Source: Glandiceps talaboti | Lineage: Eukaryota; Hemichordata; Enteropneusta; Spengelidae | Length of the DNA: 64,000 bases | Direction: 5' to 3' | NCBI RefSeq assembly: GCF_964340395.1 | Contig: NC_135551.1 | Coordinates: 10,020,379 to 10,084,378, forward strand | Shown here: one piece after another, positions 1 to 52,502 of the stretch | Numbering within the stretch: position 1 is the first letter of the stretch | Layout of the letters: every line of letters begins with the position of its first letter | Translations under genes and position numbers: made by a program | The notes under the pieces: generated by a model | What the model saw: only the letters and a program-made list of their open reading frames with translations | Told to the model about the DNA's origin: nothing | Database searches by the model: none

Positions 1-1714
1 GATGGTTTATATGCAGCCTTCGCAAACCCCCAAAATAACTGAAGACATTCCAGCCTAGGTACTTGAAATACAGGTCATATGACCGGCGCTAATACTTGCC
101 TTGATGAAAACATTCCATTAGTTAATAATCTGACAGTGTTAAATGTCTACAGTTGTAGCATACACAATCATACATACATGTACATGTAAAGTGTACGTGT
201 CACACAGTAGCAGAACAGATGATCCGTAGTAATGTCAAGTCAAATTTAGGGTTCTGGCTTGAAAAAAGCCGGGTTGCAGACACTTGGGAATGAGTCATAG
301 AAAGTGGAAGTGCCAGAGAAGAACAGTGGAAGTATTTTCCCATGACGGCTATGTCTCAAAATCGTAGCAATACATGAAAACAACAAAAATGTTTATAATT
401 TATTGCTAATATTTGAACACATCTATGGCTATCGTTTGTAGTAAAACTTAATAATCTTAGTACAGAGATAAGATTACAAAATAAAATTGCCACAATACAC
501 CATTGATAATTGTATGGCCTTGATGTAACTTTATTTAACACTTATGTAGATGTAATTTATTTGCAAAAACTTTTCTTGTCTGTGTTAGAAAAAACGTGTG
601 CATTAACTTGTAACATAATGGTTTATCACTGCCAATACTTGTCTTCAGTGTGCCCTCTAGTGATAGCTAAATGTTGTTGTGAGTCAAAATGAGAGAAAAC
701 ACGCATATTTTTTGTGAGTTACCACATAGTAAGAGATAGGGGAACACAAATTTTGATTCTTCACTAGAATTGTGTGCATCAGTGGCACGTCAAATTAGGT
801 TAATAGAGAGCACACTTCTCATCTTCGACTTGTAGTGACAAGGTCCCCTTAATCCCCTCTCTATGGAGTGAGGGGGTATTTGTTTGTAAACAAAGAACTA
901 CAACTTACAAGTTGAAGAAAACAGGTAAAAACAACTTGCGTTGTTTGTATTTTTCTTCTTGGCTGAATTAGGGCAAAATGATCGTAGTAATGATATGTTA
1001 TTTCACAGTATTTTTATTTATTTGTTCAGAGCCAAGAAATGTACAAACGATATAACTTGTAAGGGACCTTGTCACACCGAGTCCAAGACAAGAAGAAGTG
1101 AAACCCTTAGCTCTTGACCATTTTTCTGATTGAATGAAAGGGCAGATATTGGGGAATAATATAATTATACCAGTGTGATCATAATTTATTAACAATTGGG
1201 AACTTGCAATCCAAACTGAGCATGCTCAGATGCAAAGGATTATGGGATTATTTGCGGTTATCGTAATACCTAATCTGGAGCTACTGATAAAATAAACCTC
1301 CCACAATGATCAGGGTAACTATGAATTGATTATTTGTGGTTAAATACAATGTAACATTATTGTTTATAATACTATTTGATTAGTATTTATTATCACATTT
1401 CCCATGATGCAACATTCAACATGGCGGGTTTGCAAGTTCCCTATTGGGAAAATAAGTCAAGAATGATTTTGGATGTTTACACCAGCACCACAAAGTCAAT
1501 AATTTACATGTACATGTAAAATGACCAGGGTAAAACTCCTGTATTTTCTGTTTGAATTTGTACAACTTGGGTTGCGCAGGCATAATCTATACTTTATACT
1601 GTAAAGTGAATATTATAATTCTAAATCATTTTGAATATCTTACTATGACAACATTTTTGGTTTAATTCTAATATGATTAATAGTTTCATTACTTTTTTTT
1701 TCACTCCCCAACAG
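1..1714. other. Upstream non-coding / intronic sequence with dispersed repeats
   Basis: No exon can be supported here. About 650-815 is a copy of a dispersed repeat also present near 12530-12700 (shared GTTGTGAGTCAAAATGA, CCACATAGT.AGAGAT, GTGTGC.TCAG.GGCACGTCAA), bounded by short CCTCTA / TAGAG termini. About 800-1190 shares blocks with 24400-24560 and 30190-30250 (GTAGTGACAAGG..CCCTTA and TATTGGGGAATAATAT). The sequence is probably intron 1 or upstream flank of the ROS1 gene. Confidence 0.6.
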
Positions 1715-41761
<40,047 letters not shown>

Positions 41762-42335
41762 AATGCATCAAAGATAAGGGGTCTAGTGACCCCCCCAAGT
41801 TAACAGAAAAGAGATGATGTGAGCTAACTAAAGAAGGATCAGGGAAGGAAGCTGTCATATAAGAATACTTTCTGAGATGAACAGATTTAGTTCATGTCTA
41901 GTTTACCACAGGATCAAGTTGATAATGATCCCAATGTCACACCGAGTGGTCATGAACTATTCTTAAAAAAAGTTAATATTTTAGAACAGTTTTAGTATTT
42001 GCACTATGTGCATTTTATATCAACTTAAATCTTAATACCAGTGTATGGCTGTGCCATTTCTCCCTTTAAAATTTTGTTCCTGAAATATATTATTTATTCT
42101 GTTTTGTTTTTTTCTGAGTGTGACTATGACATCAGCCAACATGATATATTATAATTATACACTGTAACGTGCCACCAAAGTTAGTTCTCTGGGTTATAGG
42201 TACCTAGCTACACTAAGAAACAGTGACTGTTTCCTGTTCATTGCTAATGTGAAGCATGCCAACCATATAATGGCATATATAGAGTGTTTTGGATCATTAA
42301 GAGGCTGTATGCTTGAAAATCAATTATGTATAGAC
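41762..42335 (+). other. Probable ROS1 3' UTR
   Basis: Directly follows the TGA. AT-rich, with no open frame of interest and no clear AATAAA within the first ~1.3 kb. The first AATAAA hexamers are at about 43069 and 43340. The cleavage site cannot be fixed from sequence alone. Confidence 0.45.
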
Positions 42336-42371
42336 AGTCAAACACATAGACAGGCACACACACAGATAGGC

Positions 42372-42420
<49 letters not shown>

Positions 42421-42665
42421 CACAGATAGATAGACATACATACATACATACACACACATACATACATACATACATGTACATACATACATACATACATACA
42501 CACATACATACATACATACATACATACATACATACATACATACACATACATACATACATATATACATACATACATACATACATACATACGTACGTACGTA
42601 CGTACATACACACACACACATACACATACATACATATATACATACATACATACGCACACATACAC
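42332..42665. repeat. AGAC / ACAT compound microsatellite
   Basis: (AGAC)n to about 42421, then (ACAT)n with AC interruptions and a short (ACGT)n block at about 42588-42604. The 150-residue open frames on both strands are tetranucleotide artefacts. Confidence 0.95.
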
Positions 42666-43525
42666 ATGCACACCATAATTTCTGTTGCACATTCAGCAGT
42701 TATAATATGCTTGTGAAAGTACTGTGACAGCTGCAGAGAACACTGCAAACACTCGTACAAATACCAAGACTACGCCACACTTGCACTCACATGCCATTTG
42801 TATCTGTCTATACCATTACATAATATATTACACCATATGGTTGTATCTGCCTATAGAATTGCATAGGCAGATACGACCATACCGCACTGACGCGGCGATA
42901 TAAACCGAGTAGAGAAAAGCTTGATTTTTAAATATTTTCTTCTTGCGCAGTTTTCATAGTTCAAAATTTTGTAATATTTATTCATATTTCTATACCCAAT
43001 ACTTTTTTATGCAATATATATATTCAACCAAAGAAACAAATCAAAATTGATTAAATTGAAAATTTACAAATAAAATATTATCATGAACTTATAACATGTA
43101 GTATTTGCTTAGCAAATGCAACTTTTTTTTACTAATTAAGCGGCAGGTTTGTTAATGCTTTTAAAAAAAAAAAAAAAAAAATCTTTCACTATTTCTGGCC
43201 TTTTGCCCAGTAATTGTATGTAAAAAATTTAGCATATTTTAAAATCCATATTTTTGGGTTAAGATATAATAAAAGTATTTTACACCATGGCGTTTGTAAT
43301 ATTCTTAAAATATTTAGTGTATTTCAATTCATACTTTTGAATAAAAGTGAAGAGCTTAATTTTGTACATTGTTATTATTTTTTTTTTTTTTGTAAAAATC
43401 AAAAATAAATTTCTTGTAGAATGATAAAACATACAAAGTAAACTTTATGAAATTTACTCAAACAATTCTAGGAGTGAAATTTCAACCGTTTGATTATCAT
43501 CAATTTTGGAGTGAATTTTGCTTCT
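42666..43525. other. AT-rich spacer with one short hairpin
   Basis: 42720-42790 shares GAGAACACTGCAA.C.CT and ACTACGCCACACTTGCA with 26445-26515 (dispersed repeat fragment). An 18-bp inverted pair with one mismatch lies at 42837-42854 / 42863-42880 (ATGGTTGTATCTGCCTAT). Otherwise I see nothing but A/T-rich sequence and poly-A/T runs. Confidence 0.6.
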
Positions 43526-43888
43526 TTAAAGTGACCATATGGATGAGGATTTGGGATATTTATTTTGGATTTTTAGTTTTTATAAAACAATTTTATTATG
43601 GCCTCCTACTTGGAAACTCAGTGTGAAACAACATAATGCCAAGTCCCTGTTTGTAACTCAATAAATGGTAAAAGATTAATAAATGTGTAAAATGTATATG
43701 TACAGTAACAAAACTTTTTTACACATTTTCTTAGTTTTTTACAATTTATTGAGTTACAAACACAGACTTGGTCAATGTTGTTTTACATTGATTTGTCAAG
43801 TAGGATGCCTGGCATGATAAAAAAAAAACTTCTTATAAATTAAAAATCCAAAATAAAAGGCCAGTCCTCATCCATATGGTCGCTTTAA
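43526..43888. mobile_element. TTAA-flanked foldback MITE, family 2 (AGTGACCATATGGATGAGG ends)
   Basis: TTAAAGTGACCATATGGATG at 43526 and its complement ending ..CATATGGTCGCTTTAA at 43888. The arms continue inward with mismatches (TGAGTTACAAACA versus TGTTTGTAACTCA, and others), so most of the 363 bp is a foldback. Partial copies lie at 1765-2117 and 13398-13590. No coding capacity. Confidence 0.8.
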
Positions 43889-44149
43889 TGTGTGTTGATA
43901 CTTCACAAGTACAACAGTGATGTTCTTATACTTTTCATTTCAGTTGTTGTATGTTTTGGTGATTTCACTGTTTTTTCAGACAAAACTAGTAATCTGTCAA
44001 ATATATTTAAATTCCTCTCCAATTCTGTGTATCCGGATTAAGCCAGACACCTGTTTTCATTTATTGTGGATTAAAATTTTACAAATCCTAAATGAAATAT
44101 TGTTGATTAGTGTCAGCTCATGAAATGAAATTATGAAATTAGAATATGC

Positions 44150-44765
44150 AAATTTATTCTAAATAAATATATGCACATTATTACTCTCCAATGGTGCTCT
44201 TTATCTAGGGCAATCAACCAATAGAATCGAGTTTCTCATTAGAATATGTAAATTTATGCAAATATGTACACACGTGTCCTCAAATTGTGTTCCTTATCTA
44301 GGACAATCCACCAATAGAATCAACTTTCTTAATAGAATATGCAAATCTGTATACATGTTTCCTTATCACATGGTTCTTATCTAGGACAATCCACCAATAG
44401 AATCGACTCTCTCATTAGGATATGTTAATTTCTGCAAATCTGTATACATGTGTCCTTATCAAATAGTGCTCCTTATCTAGGACAATCCACCAATAGAATC
44501 ACCTAATACATTATAATATGTTAATTTATGAAATCTGTATACATGGTGCTCCTTACATAGAACAATCCACCAATAGAACCAACTGATCATAAGAGAATGT
44601 GTTAATTTATGCGATATGCAATCTAGCCTATATGCATCATTCTTCCCCATTGGTTCTCCATATCTTGGACAATCCACCAATAGAATCAACTTATCATTAG
44701 AATATGTTATTTATGCAAACTAGGATATACATATCATTCTTTCTCCATGGTACTCCTTATCTTCA
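44150..44765. repeat. ~95-bp tandem array, six units
   Basis: CAATC.ACCAATAGAATC occurs at about 44210, 44303, 44388, 44480, 44562 and 44670, each with TT.TCATTAGAATATGT.AATTTATG upstream or downstream and CCTTATCTAGGA before it. Each unit has a CCAAT box; several have ATGCAAAT-like octamers. Units are about 80-90% alike. 43889-44149 and 44766-45410 show no features. Confidence 0.85.
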
Positions 44766-45410
44766 TCTATTGGCATTTTGATAAGCAATTTCATTTTTAG
44801 AATTTTTTGAAAATTAACAAGTTTTTTTTACATGCATTTTTTTTATGTTAAGCCTGTTTTGTAACACTTACATATATTGCTATTTCAGTGCCCATATTGT
44901 ATGTGTTTAATTTGAAAAAAGAAAAGTTTTTAAAGTTAAGTAAAAACAAAAGACTAGATAGTACAAAATAATAGAGGGCGCTAACACAAAGTTTAGCATG
45001 TGCAAAACAAAATTTCAATATGCAAATCCAGTGTACACATGACAGAGTGAGCCAAGATTTAGTAGTTTTCATGTATGCAGACAACTCATAATATTTATTT
45101 CTAAAATTTATTTACTGTTCGATTTTTAGTTTAACATGTACAGCACCTACTACTAACTTATTGACAAAACCACCGACGTCTTCTGAAATTGAGATGTGAA
45201 ACATACACATAATAATACGTCTATTTCATACACAGATCATGGTTGTTCACTGTTAAAGTAAATTAATAGGCTGATAGTGATATGTACAGTATTTGATTTG
45301 GAAAAGACTGTCGCTAAATAATGTTATTACCGGTCAGAATTCTGACCAGATACAATCATTTTTTTGTGACACCCTTTGTAATATAAATGTTTACTTAGCC
45401 AAGGGAATCA

Positions 45411-45692
45411 GTGTTTGGATATAATCAAGTTTTGGAATTCCAACTGGCAAGAGAATCAACCAATTCGGATTATCAAGTTTTTTGGGATTCAAATTGGCAA
45501 GGGAATCAACCTGTTTCGGAATTGTCAATTTTTTGGATTTCAGTGGACGAGAGAGAATCAACATGTTCAGATTATCTCAAGTTTTGGAATTCTAATTGGC
45601 GAGAGAATCAACCTGTTCATATTATCAGGTTTTGGGATTTCAATTGGCAAGAGAAACAACCTGTTCGGATTATCAAATTTTGGGATTTCACT
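45411..45692. repeat. ~60-bp minisatellite, about five units
   Basis: The unit contains TCAAGTTTTGGAATTC.AA, TTGGC.AGAGAATCAACC and TGTTCGGATTATC. Overlapping open frames read N-W/Q-rich repeats only because the unit lacks stops; period drift between units breaks any constant peptide. Not a gene. Confidence 0.85.
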
Positions 45693-45984
45693 ACCGACAG
45701 ATTTGATATATCAGATAAATAAGGAATTTTTTGGTTTATTGCAATTTTTGTTACTTTTACAGCCTGTGTCACTGTGATCCTTGTACATGTAGATGTAAAC
45801 ACTGCTAAAAAAACCAGAATGTACACAACTAATTTAATCTTTGCATTTGTAAACTTGAAATGATTTGACATGAGAGAGACCGGTTTCATCTAGTTTGTAA
45901 ATACATACATACCAAAGAGAAATTTAACACATGCTGCAAAAATGTTGATGTGAAGTTTTACTTTTATGGGGAAAACTGGAAAGC

Positions 45985-46125
45985 AGATGGTGTCATATAC
46001 CAACCAATCCAAAACAGTTAATGTTCTTACCAACCAATCAAAGACATCAACTTATATACTATCAACCAATCAAAGACATCATATGATGTTCTATCAACCA
46101 GTCAAAAGTCTTTGACACCACTTGA
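45985..46125. repeat. ~38-bp CCAAT-containing tandem repeat, four units
   Basis: TACCAACCAATC.AAAGACATCA-type units occur at about 46000, 46031, 46066 and 46093. Nothing else is visible between 45693 and 46744. Confidence 0.8.
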
Positions 46126-46744
46126 TTCAAGAAGTAAAAAAAAATCATTCTATTCAGATAATGAGGTTGTCGTGGACACGATATGATTGAAATCTGAGAT
46201 TAGACATATTTCATACCTACTGTGTGTTGTGTCCTCTTCTGTACACCTTGGGTATTTACAACAAGTAACACTGAAGTAAAGCATTTTGTCTATGTGCTAC
46301 ACTCATTTATAGCATTCATATCAAGTGTAAAAGTATACTGTTTCCATTGGTTTATTCACAAGCCAAGCATGTGGCCTTTCTAATGTGGTCAATTAGCAAA
46401 TGAAACAGTACACTTTTACTCTTCATATGGATGCTATAAACGATTGTGGTACATATAGAAAACACTTTACTTTGGTGTTATGGTATTTAATTTCTCTGTT
46501 CTCTTCTCATGGAGATGACAATCCATCAAACGAGAATACCATGGACAAACACAGTAGATATAAAATATCACAAATAAAATAAAATAAAATGTGTCTTCTC
46601 ACTCAGATTTTAAGCCGATTGTAAAATAAACGGGACGATTTTCAAGCGTTTGTTGTAAGATTAGACAATTTTTCAATGTTAGTTTTCATCAATACTTGAA
46701 TACAATAACCTCCCCAAGTCCAAGATTAGAATTTTCTATAAGCA

Positions 46745-47277
46745 TTAAAGGGGTACTTGCTGAGTTAATGAACTTTGACCCAAGTGAAAATATTTGCATA
46801 AATCCATAATTAAACTATGCTAGCATAATATTTAATGACAATGCATGCCTTCAATGGTAATCAAATGGTAGCATGGCAATATTGGCACACTTGATAGCTA
46901 ATAATATTGCCATGCTACAATCTGAGTGCCATCAAAGGCATGCATTGATGTTAAATGTCAATGCATGCCTTTGATGGTACTCAAATTGTGGTATTGCAAA
47001 TATTAGCACACTGGATAAAAAATAGCAGTTTCCTTGACATTTTACTATCCTTGCACATAATAAATTATGTCATTGAATCATTTATGCATTATTCCAAAAA
47101 TGTGTTCACTTTAATATACAGGTTATAACAGACAAGAAGTTCAAAAAAAAAGTGTAATATTGGGCTTTCGATCTCTTTGTAATAATTATGGACAGCAACA
47201 AGTTTAGATATCTTGTAATCTACGGCAAAAATTACAACTCCCCCCCTCAAAAAAAAAATCAGCTTGTGCCCCTTTAA
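46745..47277. mobile_element. TTAA-flanked MITE, family 1, long copy with internal palindromes
   Basis: It starts TTAAAGGGGTACTTGCTGAG and ends ATCAGCTTGTGCCCCTTTAA, both flanked by TTAA. The interior (46840-47000) has nested inverted repeats: CAATGCATGCCTT.AATGGTA and its complement, and AGCATGGCAATATT versus AATATTGCCATGCT. 533 bp, longer than the other copies, with no transposase. Confidence 0.8.
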
Positions 47278-47559
47278 TGTAACAATATACAATGATGTAG
47301 ATTTCATTCAGTTTACCATTTATTGACAATCATAGAATTTTCAAGTGGGCTGACAAATTTTTGTCACCGAACTGTAAATTTATCAACCCCCTCAGTACTA
47401 CCTCTTCAGGAGTTATCATAGACTTGTATTTTCTATTAATTTTTTTGTTATATTAATTATTTCTTTTTTTTAATTATATTTGTTGAGGAATATGATACCA
47501 AATATTATTTATATTACACAATTTGTTTAAACCAAATAAAACATTTGTTAATGTATGGT
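47278..47559. other. AT-rich spacer
   Basis: No feature seen apart from T-rich runs at about 47440-47480. Confidence 0.6.
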
Positions 47560-48826
47560 TTTAGTATTGTCTGTAGTGAGTGAGTACAAAACAATAGTAT
47601 TGTCTGTAGTGAGTGAGTACAAAACAATAGTATTGTCTGTAGTGAGTGAGTACAAAACAATAGTATTGTCTGTAGTGAGTGAGTACAAAACAATAGTATT
47701 GTCTGCAGTGAGAACAAAACAATAGTATTGTCTGTAGTGAGTGAGTACAAAACAATAGTATTGTCTGCAGTGAGTGAGTACAAAACAATAGCATTGTCTG
47801 CAGTGAGTGAGAACAAAACAATAGTATTGTCTGCAGTGAGTACAAAACAATAGTATTGTCTGTAGTGAGTGAGTGAGTACAAAACAATAGTATTGTCTGT
47901 AGTGAGTGAGTGAGTGAGTGAGTGAGTACAAAACAATAGTACTGTCTGTAGTGAGTGAGTACAAAACAATAGTATTGTCTGTAGTGAGTGAGTGAGTGAG
48001 TACAAAACAATAGTACTGTCTGTAGTGAGTGAGTACAAAACAATAGTATTGTCTGTAGTGAGTGAGTACAAAACAATAGTATTGTCTGTAGTGAGTGAGT
48101 GAGTACAAAACAACAGTATTGTCTGTAGTGAGTGAGTACAAAACAATAGTATTGTCTGTAGTGAGTGAGTACAAAACAATAGTATTGTCTGCAGTGAGTG
48201 AGTGAGTACAAAACAATAGTATTGTCTGTAGTGAGTGAGTGAGTACAAAACAATAGTATTGTTTGTAGTGAGTGAGTACAAAACAACAGTATTGTCTGTA
48301 GTGAGTGAGTGAGTACAAAACATTAGTTTTGTCTGTAGTGAGTGAGTACAAAACAACAGTATTGTCTGTAGTGAGTGAGTGAGTACAAAACAATAGTATT
48401 GTCTGTAGTGAGTACAAAACAATAGTATTGTCTGTAGTGAGTGAGTGAGTACAAAACAATAGTATTGTCTGTAGTGAGTGAGTACAAAACAATAGTATTG
48501 TCTGCAGTGAGTGAGTACAAAACAATAGTATTGTCTGCAGTGAGTGAGTGAGTACAAAACAATAGTACTGTCTGTAGTGAGTGAGTACAAAACAATAGTA
48601 TTGTCTGTAGTGAGTGAGTGAGTGAGTACAAAACAATAGTACTGTCTGTAGTGAGTGAGTACAAAACAATAGTATTGTCTGTAGTGAGTGAGTGAGTGAG
48701 TGAGTGAGTGAGTGAGTACAAAACAATAGTATTGTCTGTAGTGAGTGAGTGAGTGAGTGAGTACAAAACAATAGTATTGTCTGTAGTGAGTGAGTGAGTA
48801 CAAAACAACAGTATTGTCTGCAGTGA
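47560..48826. repeat. 1.27-kb GTGAGTGAGTACAAAACAATA minisatellite (~33 bp, >30 units)
   Basis: The unit combines GTATTGTCTGTA, a variable number of GTGA repeats (one to eight) and GTACAAAACAATA. The junction ACAATAGTATTGT is itself a short palindrome. Single-base variants (tact for tatt, gcag for gtag, acaaca for acaata) are scattered and partly clustered, as expected from unit-by-unit duplication. The 240-430-residue open frames on the minus strand are artefacts of stop-free repeats. Confidence 0.97.
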
Positions 48827-49052
48827 ACTTGCCAACTATTGCATGCTGTGCATTACGTTAGGTGGTAGAAAGCAATGTCTCCTTTCATTATCACCAAATA
48901 TCGATTTGAAATACATGTAAAGGTGAAGGTGAAGGTGAAGGAAAAAAAACAAGCAACAGTTGACAGTACAGTAAAAATCTGTAGCATGCAGTATTGCGTC
49001 AACCCAACCGATATGGCGATCTTTGTTTGATAAAACGAACAAACAACAACAT

Positions 49053-49054
49053 CA

Positions 49055-49090
<36 letters not shown>

Positions 49091-49153
49091 GGTGGTGGTG
49101 GTGGTGGTGGTGGTGGTGGTGGTGGTGGTGGTGGTGGTGGTGGTGGTGGTGGA
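49053..49153. repeat. (TTG)n(TGG)n trinucleotide tract
   Basis: About 35 bp of TTG units followed by about 65 bp of GGT units. Reads as poly-W or poly-H in translation, which is artefactual. 49154-50029 otherwise holds a (TTA)n at 49549-49583 and a GTT-rich tract at 49727-49795, with no gene. Confidence 0.95.
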
Positions 49154-49550
49154 TAGATAGCTCAATTTTTTTAGGATTAACCTTTGTATGACCTATAGAT
49201 CCTATCACAACTGACAGTTTAGGAAATCTATGACGTTGTGAATAGAAAATATGGAAAAGAACGTACAATGGCCGTTAGAGGGCGCTATAATTAATAATCG
49301 GGTTCTTCTAAGTTAGCTGAGAAACATGTATGTGCAACTTCCGAGCATCGCTGTTTTTATCACGGTAACTACTCTCTGATATCGTAAAACAAATAATCGT
49401 AGCATGTAATCTAGTTCATAACGTATAGTCTTTACCTTTGTGATTTCGTAGCATTTGTTAAAATCTCTGATTTCTGAGTTCATATTTAGCTTTTAATGCA
49501 TGACTATGGGATCGGTATTATTCAAGTATGAAACGGGATCGATTTTATCA

Positions 49551-49585
<35 letters not shown>

Positions 49586-50029
49586 AAATATATTTATTCC
49601 TGGTAACTTTTAAATAATCATTAGTAATCGTGTATTTAGAACACTTCTTTCCACTGAGGTCTGCAGGCATCTCATAAACTTGAAGGTAGAAATCATGAAA
49701 TCTGAGGTCAAATAAAATTCAAATACAGTTTGTTTGTTTTTGTTTTTGTTGTTTTTGTTGTTGTTGTTGTTGTTGTTGTTTGTTTGTTTGTTTTTTATTT
49801 ATTTATGGGTTAAATAGCCAGACAAGTAGACGCAAAGGGAAAAACTACAAATCAATGTGAAACTGACATGCAAGACAATCAATCAGAAATATACATGCCT
49901 AACAACGATAATGCTGGTACACACTTTTGGGTACTTGCACTACACGTTCTAAAAGTCACGTGGATTTTGTACACGTTTTTGAATATGTTTATTATATATA
50001 ATCTCTGCCTCAAGTGTCTTTAGCGTATA

Positions 50030-50368
50030 TAAAGGGACACAAGATGAGTTTGACCGTTCTTTGGTCATGATTGTTGCTGCATTTTTAAAAGTTACTCGGA
50101 GTGTTTTATCCACCAAATATGCTTAACCGCTCTTGTAATTGATCTGGTTTCAAACGCGATATTTACATGTAAGGTTTATCTTATTATACATATGTACATT
50201 TGAAAAAATAGCATAACATAGCTTGCACCACTTTGAATGAATGAATGAATGAATGAATGAATGAATGAATGAATGAATGAATGAATGAATGAATGAATGA
50301 ATGAATGAATGAATGAATGAATGAATGAATGAATGAATGAATGAATGAATGAATGAATGAATGAATGA
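50030..50368. repeat. TTAA-MITE family 1 remnant interrupted by an AATG microsatellite
   Basis: AAAGGGACACAAGATGAGTT at about 50032 through GCATAACATAGCTTGCACCACTTTGAA at about 50237 resembles family 1. The right terminus has expanded into about 33 (GAAT) units to 50368. Confidence 0.7.
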
Positions 50369-51773
50369 AATTTAATCAGTTTTAAATGCACAATGTCCTT
50401 CATATAAATAAAATGAATTTAAAAGATGTCGATACGGGGGGAAAACCCGTGTATATTTTATTTAAAAAATCCCCTTACCAAAACTATGGGTTTATCCATA
50501 TCTGTAACAAGTACGTACCTATATGTACAATTTCATGTGAATCACGACATGCCATTATCCGCTATCTGAAAAATGCAATGCTTATGGGGATAGCTCTCCT
50601 AATCAAAGTGATCACAAATTGGTTTTTTATTTAATCAAAGACCATCAAAAGTCAATTGAACTCATTTAATACCAAATTATTTTCTCTTCTATTCTGCGAT
50701 TTCTGCGATGCCCAATTTCAAGGTGAAATGAACACAATAGAACTTGATTAGGAGATGAAATGTCAACAAAGCAGCCACGTTATTAGTTGAAGACCTTTTC
50801 TGACATCAGGAAATAGAGACACGTGTAGTCTATTCAACGTCGATGACAATCTGGACGTGGTATAAGTGACGGAGAGTGTCTACTTTTCAATACTGCATTA
50901 AATACACCCATTGGCTATTATGATCACCGGTGTTGTAATCGGAATCGTATTAGGATTTCTTATCTCGCCCTCTGGCGGTGATTTAATTGTCTGTTGTGTA
51001 TGTGCAATGGTAGAGATTACGCTGATCTACTAACCTGTTTATGTTTTTCAAGTTCTCTCTGGCTGTTTCTGTGGTTCAGTAGCTAGTAGCGACAAAGCTG
51101 TTATCTGTTTGACAATGTGTGAATTGTGTAATGATAAATATTGTTGGTTTTCGATAGTACACATTAGCCACACACCATTCAATATATGTGTGATATCATC
51201 AGATTTTCGTGGTTTAGTGATTTTAGAAGGTTAAATGTCTTGCTCCAAGAAAACTGATGATCACAATATAAGTTGGCTTTAACAACGATAATATACAGTG
51301 CAGTACAATGCAGTGCAGTACAGTACAGTACAGTGCAGTACAGTATAGTGCAGTATATTATGATAATGGTGATGAAATATGTAACATTAATTTACAATTT
51401 ACAGAAATGATAAACAAAACCATTAGATATACATAAAACATTAAACAAATATTCAAATATATTTCCCCCAAGTTATTAGCATTGCAATAGCTATTTGAAT
51501 TAATTGCCTTTTTTGAAAAGATATGACATCTTGACAACAACGTTTATACTTGGAAGGGTTTGGAGGGGGGGGGGCAGAGTGAGGATTGACAAAATGTTTA
51601 ACCGTAGGGAAGGCATCCGACAATATTTTGTATTCTATTGGGGTGGCAATGGGAAAAAAATGTATTACCAGGTTATGAGGATGGAATCGATAAAATGTCA
51701 GGATGTTTGGAAGAGGGTTGTGTATAGGGGTGGGGTGGGGGTTAACTTCCATAAATTTAGCATTCTCATGAAC

Positions 51774-51777
<4 letters not shown>
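50369..51777. other. Spacer without recognisable genes
   Basis: One 82-codon open frame (50386-50634) shows no recognisable domain. 51298-51360 is a CAGTA/CAGTG pentanucleotide repeat. 51560-51760 is G-rich (GGTTTGGAGGGGGGGG and GGGTGGGGTGGGGG). Nothing else. Confidence 0.55.
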
Positions 51778-52036
<259 letters not shown>

Positions 52037-52413
52037 AAATGTAGAGGGAAATGTCAATATCATTTCACATTTCTTCCAAAGTTTTTATAAAATCTCTTCT
52101 CAATCTTAGTCACGTGATTGTTCGTTCCTGGTACTTTTTCATATTATAAAAACTAATTTTACAGTTCATCTTATTTTCAAGGAAATCAACAATATAGGCT
52201 GCAACATCTCATTCATAACCCGAAAAAGGGGCTAATTGGATTCTGATGCCGACAAAAACACTGTAATTGTGAAAGGTCTTTTCCCGTATCGAGGTTGTCC
52301 AACTCTATTTAAGAAATGATTGATATATGTTATAAGTTCTGAATGATTAACCAATTTCAACTCATTGTGAATTCTGAAAATTACAATATTTATTTTTTCC
52401 TTTCATTTGAGCT

Positions 52414-52415
<2 letters not shown>

Positions 52416-52501
<86 letters not shown>
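52416..52501. repeat. (GT)n microsatellite
   Basis: About 43 uninterrupted GT units. The following 52502-53457 is a spacer with no gene that I can support; 52950-52985 has a short GC-rich patch (GAGAGCGAGCGCGCGAACTC). Confidence 0.97.

Positions 52502-52502
<1 letters not shown>

Noticed and set aside
510-692. Cysteine-rich 60-codon frame that might be a missing N-terminal ROS1 exon
   Set aside because: No fitting acceptor/donor pair or phase, and it overlaps the start of a dispersed repeat; not similar to the known ROS1 N-terminus.
42244-42760. Open frames of 120-155 codons on both strands
   Set aside because: AGAC/ACAT tetranucleotide artefacts.
45411-45777. Overlapping 103- and 120-codon frames with N-W-Q repeats
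   Set aside because: 60-bp minisatellite; both frames are open and the unit length drifts, so no constant repeat protein is encoded.
47514-48803. Minus-strand open frame of 429 codons and overlapping frames of 407 and 241 codons
   Set aside because: They lie entirely in the 33-bp minisatellite; several frames are open at once because the unit has no stop, and the peptides are simple repeats.
47560-48826. CRISPR-like regular array
   Set aside because: No unique spacers: the whole unit repeats, with only GTGA count differences, and the context is eukaryotic. The same holds for the 32.2-kb and 44.2-kb arrays.
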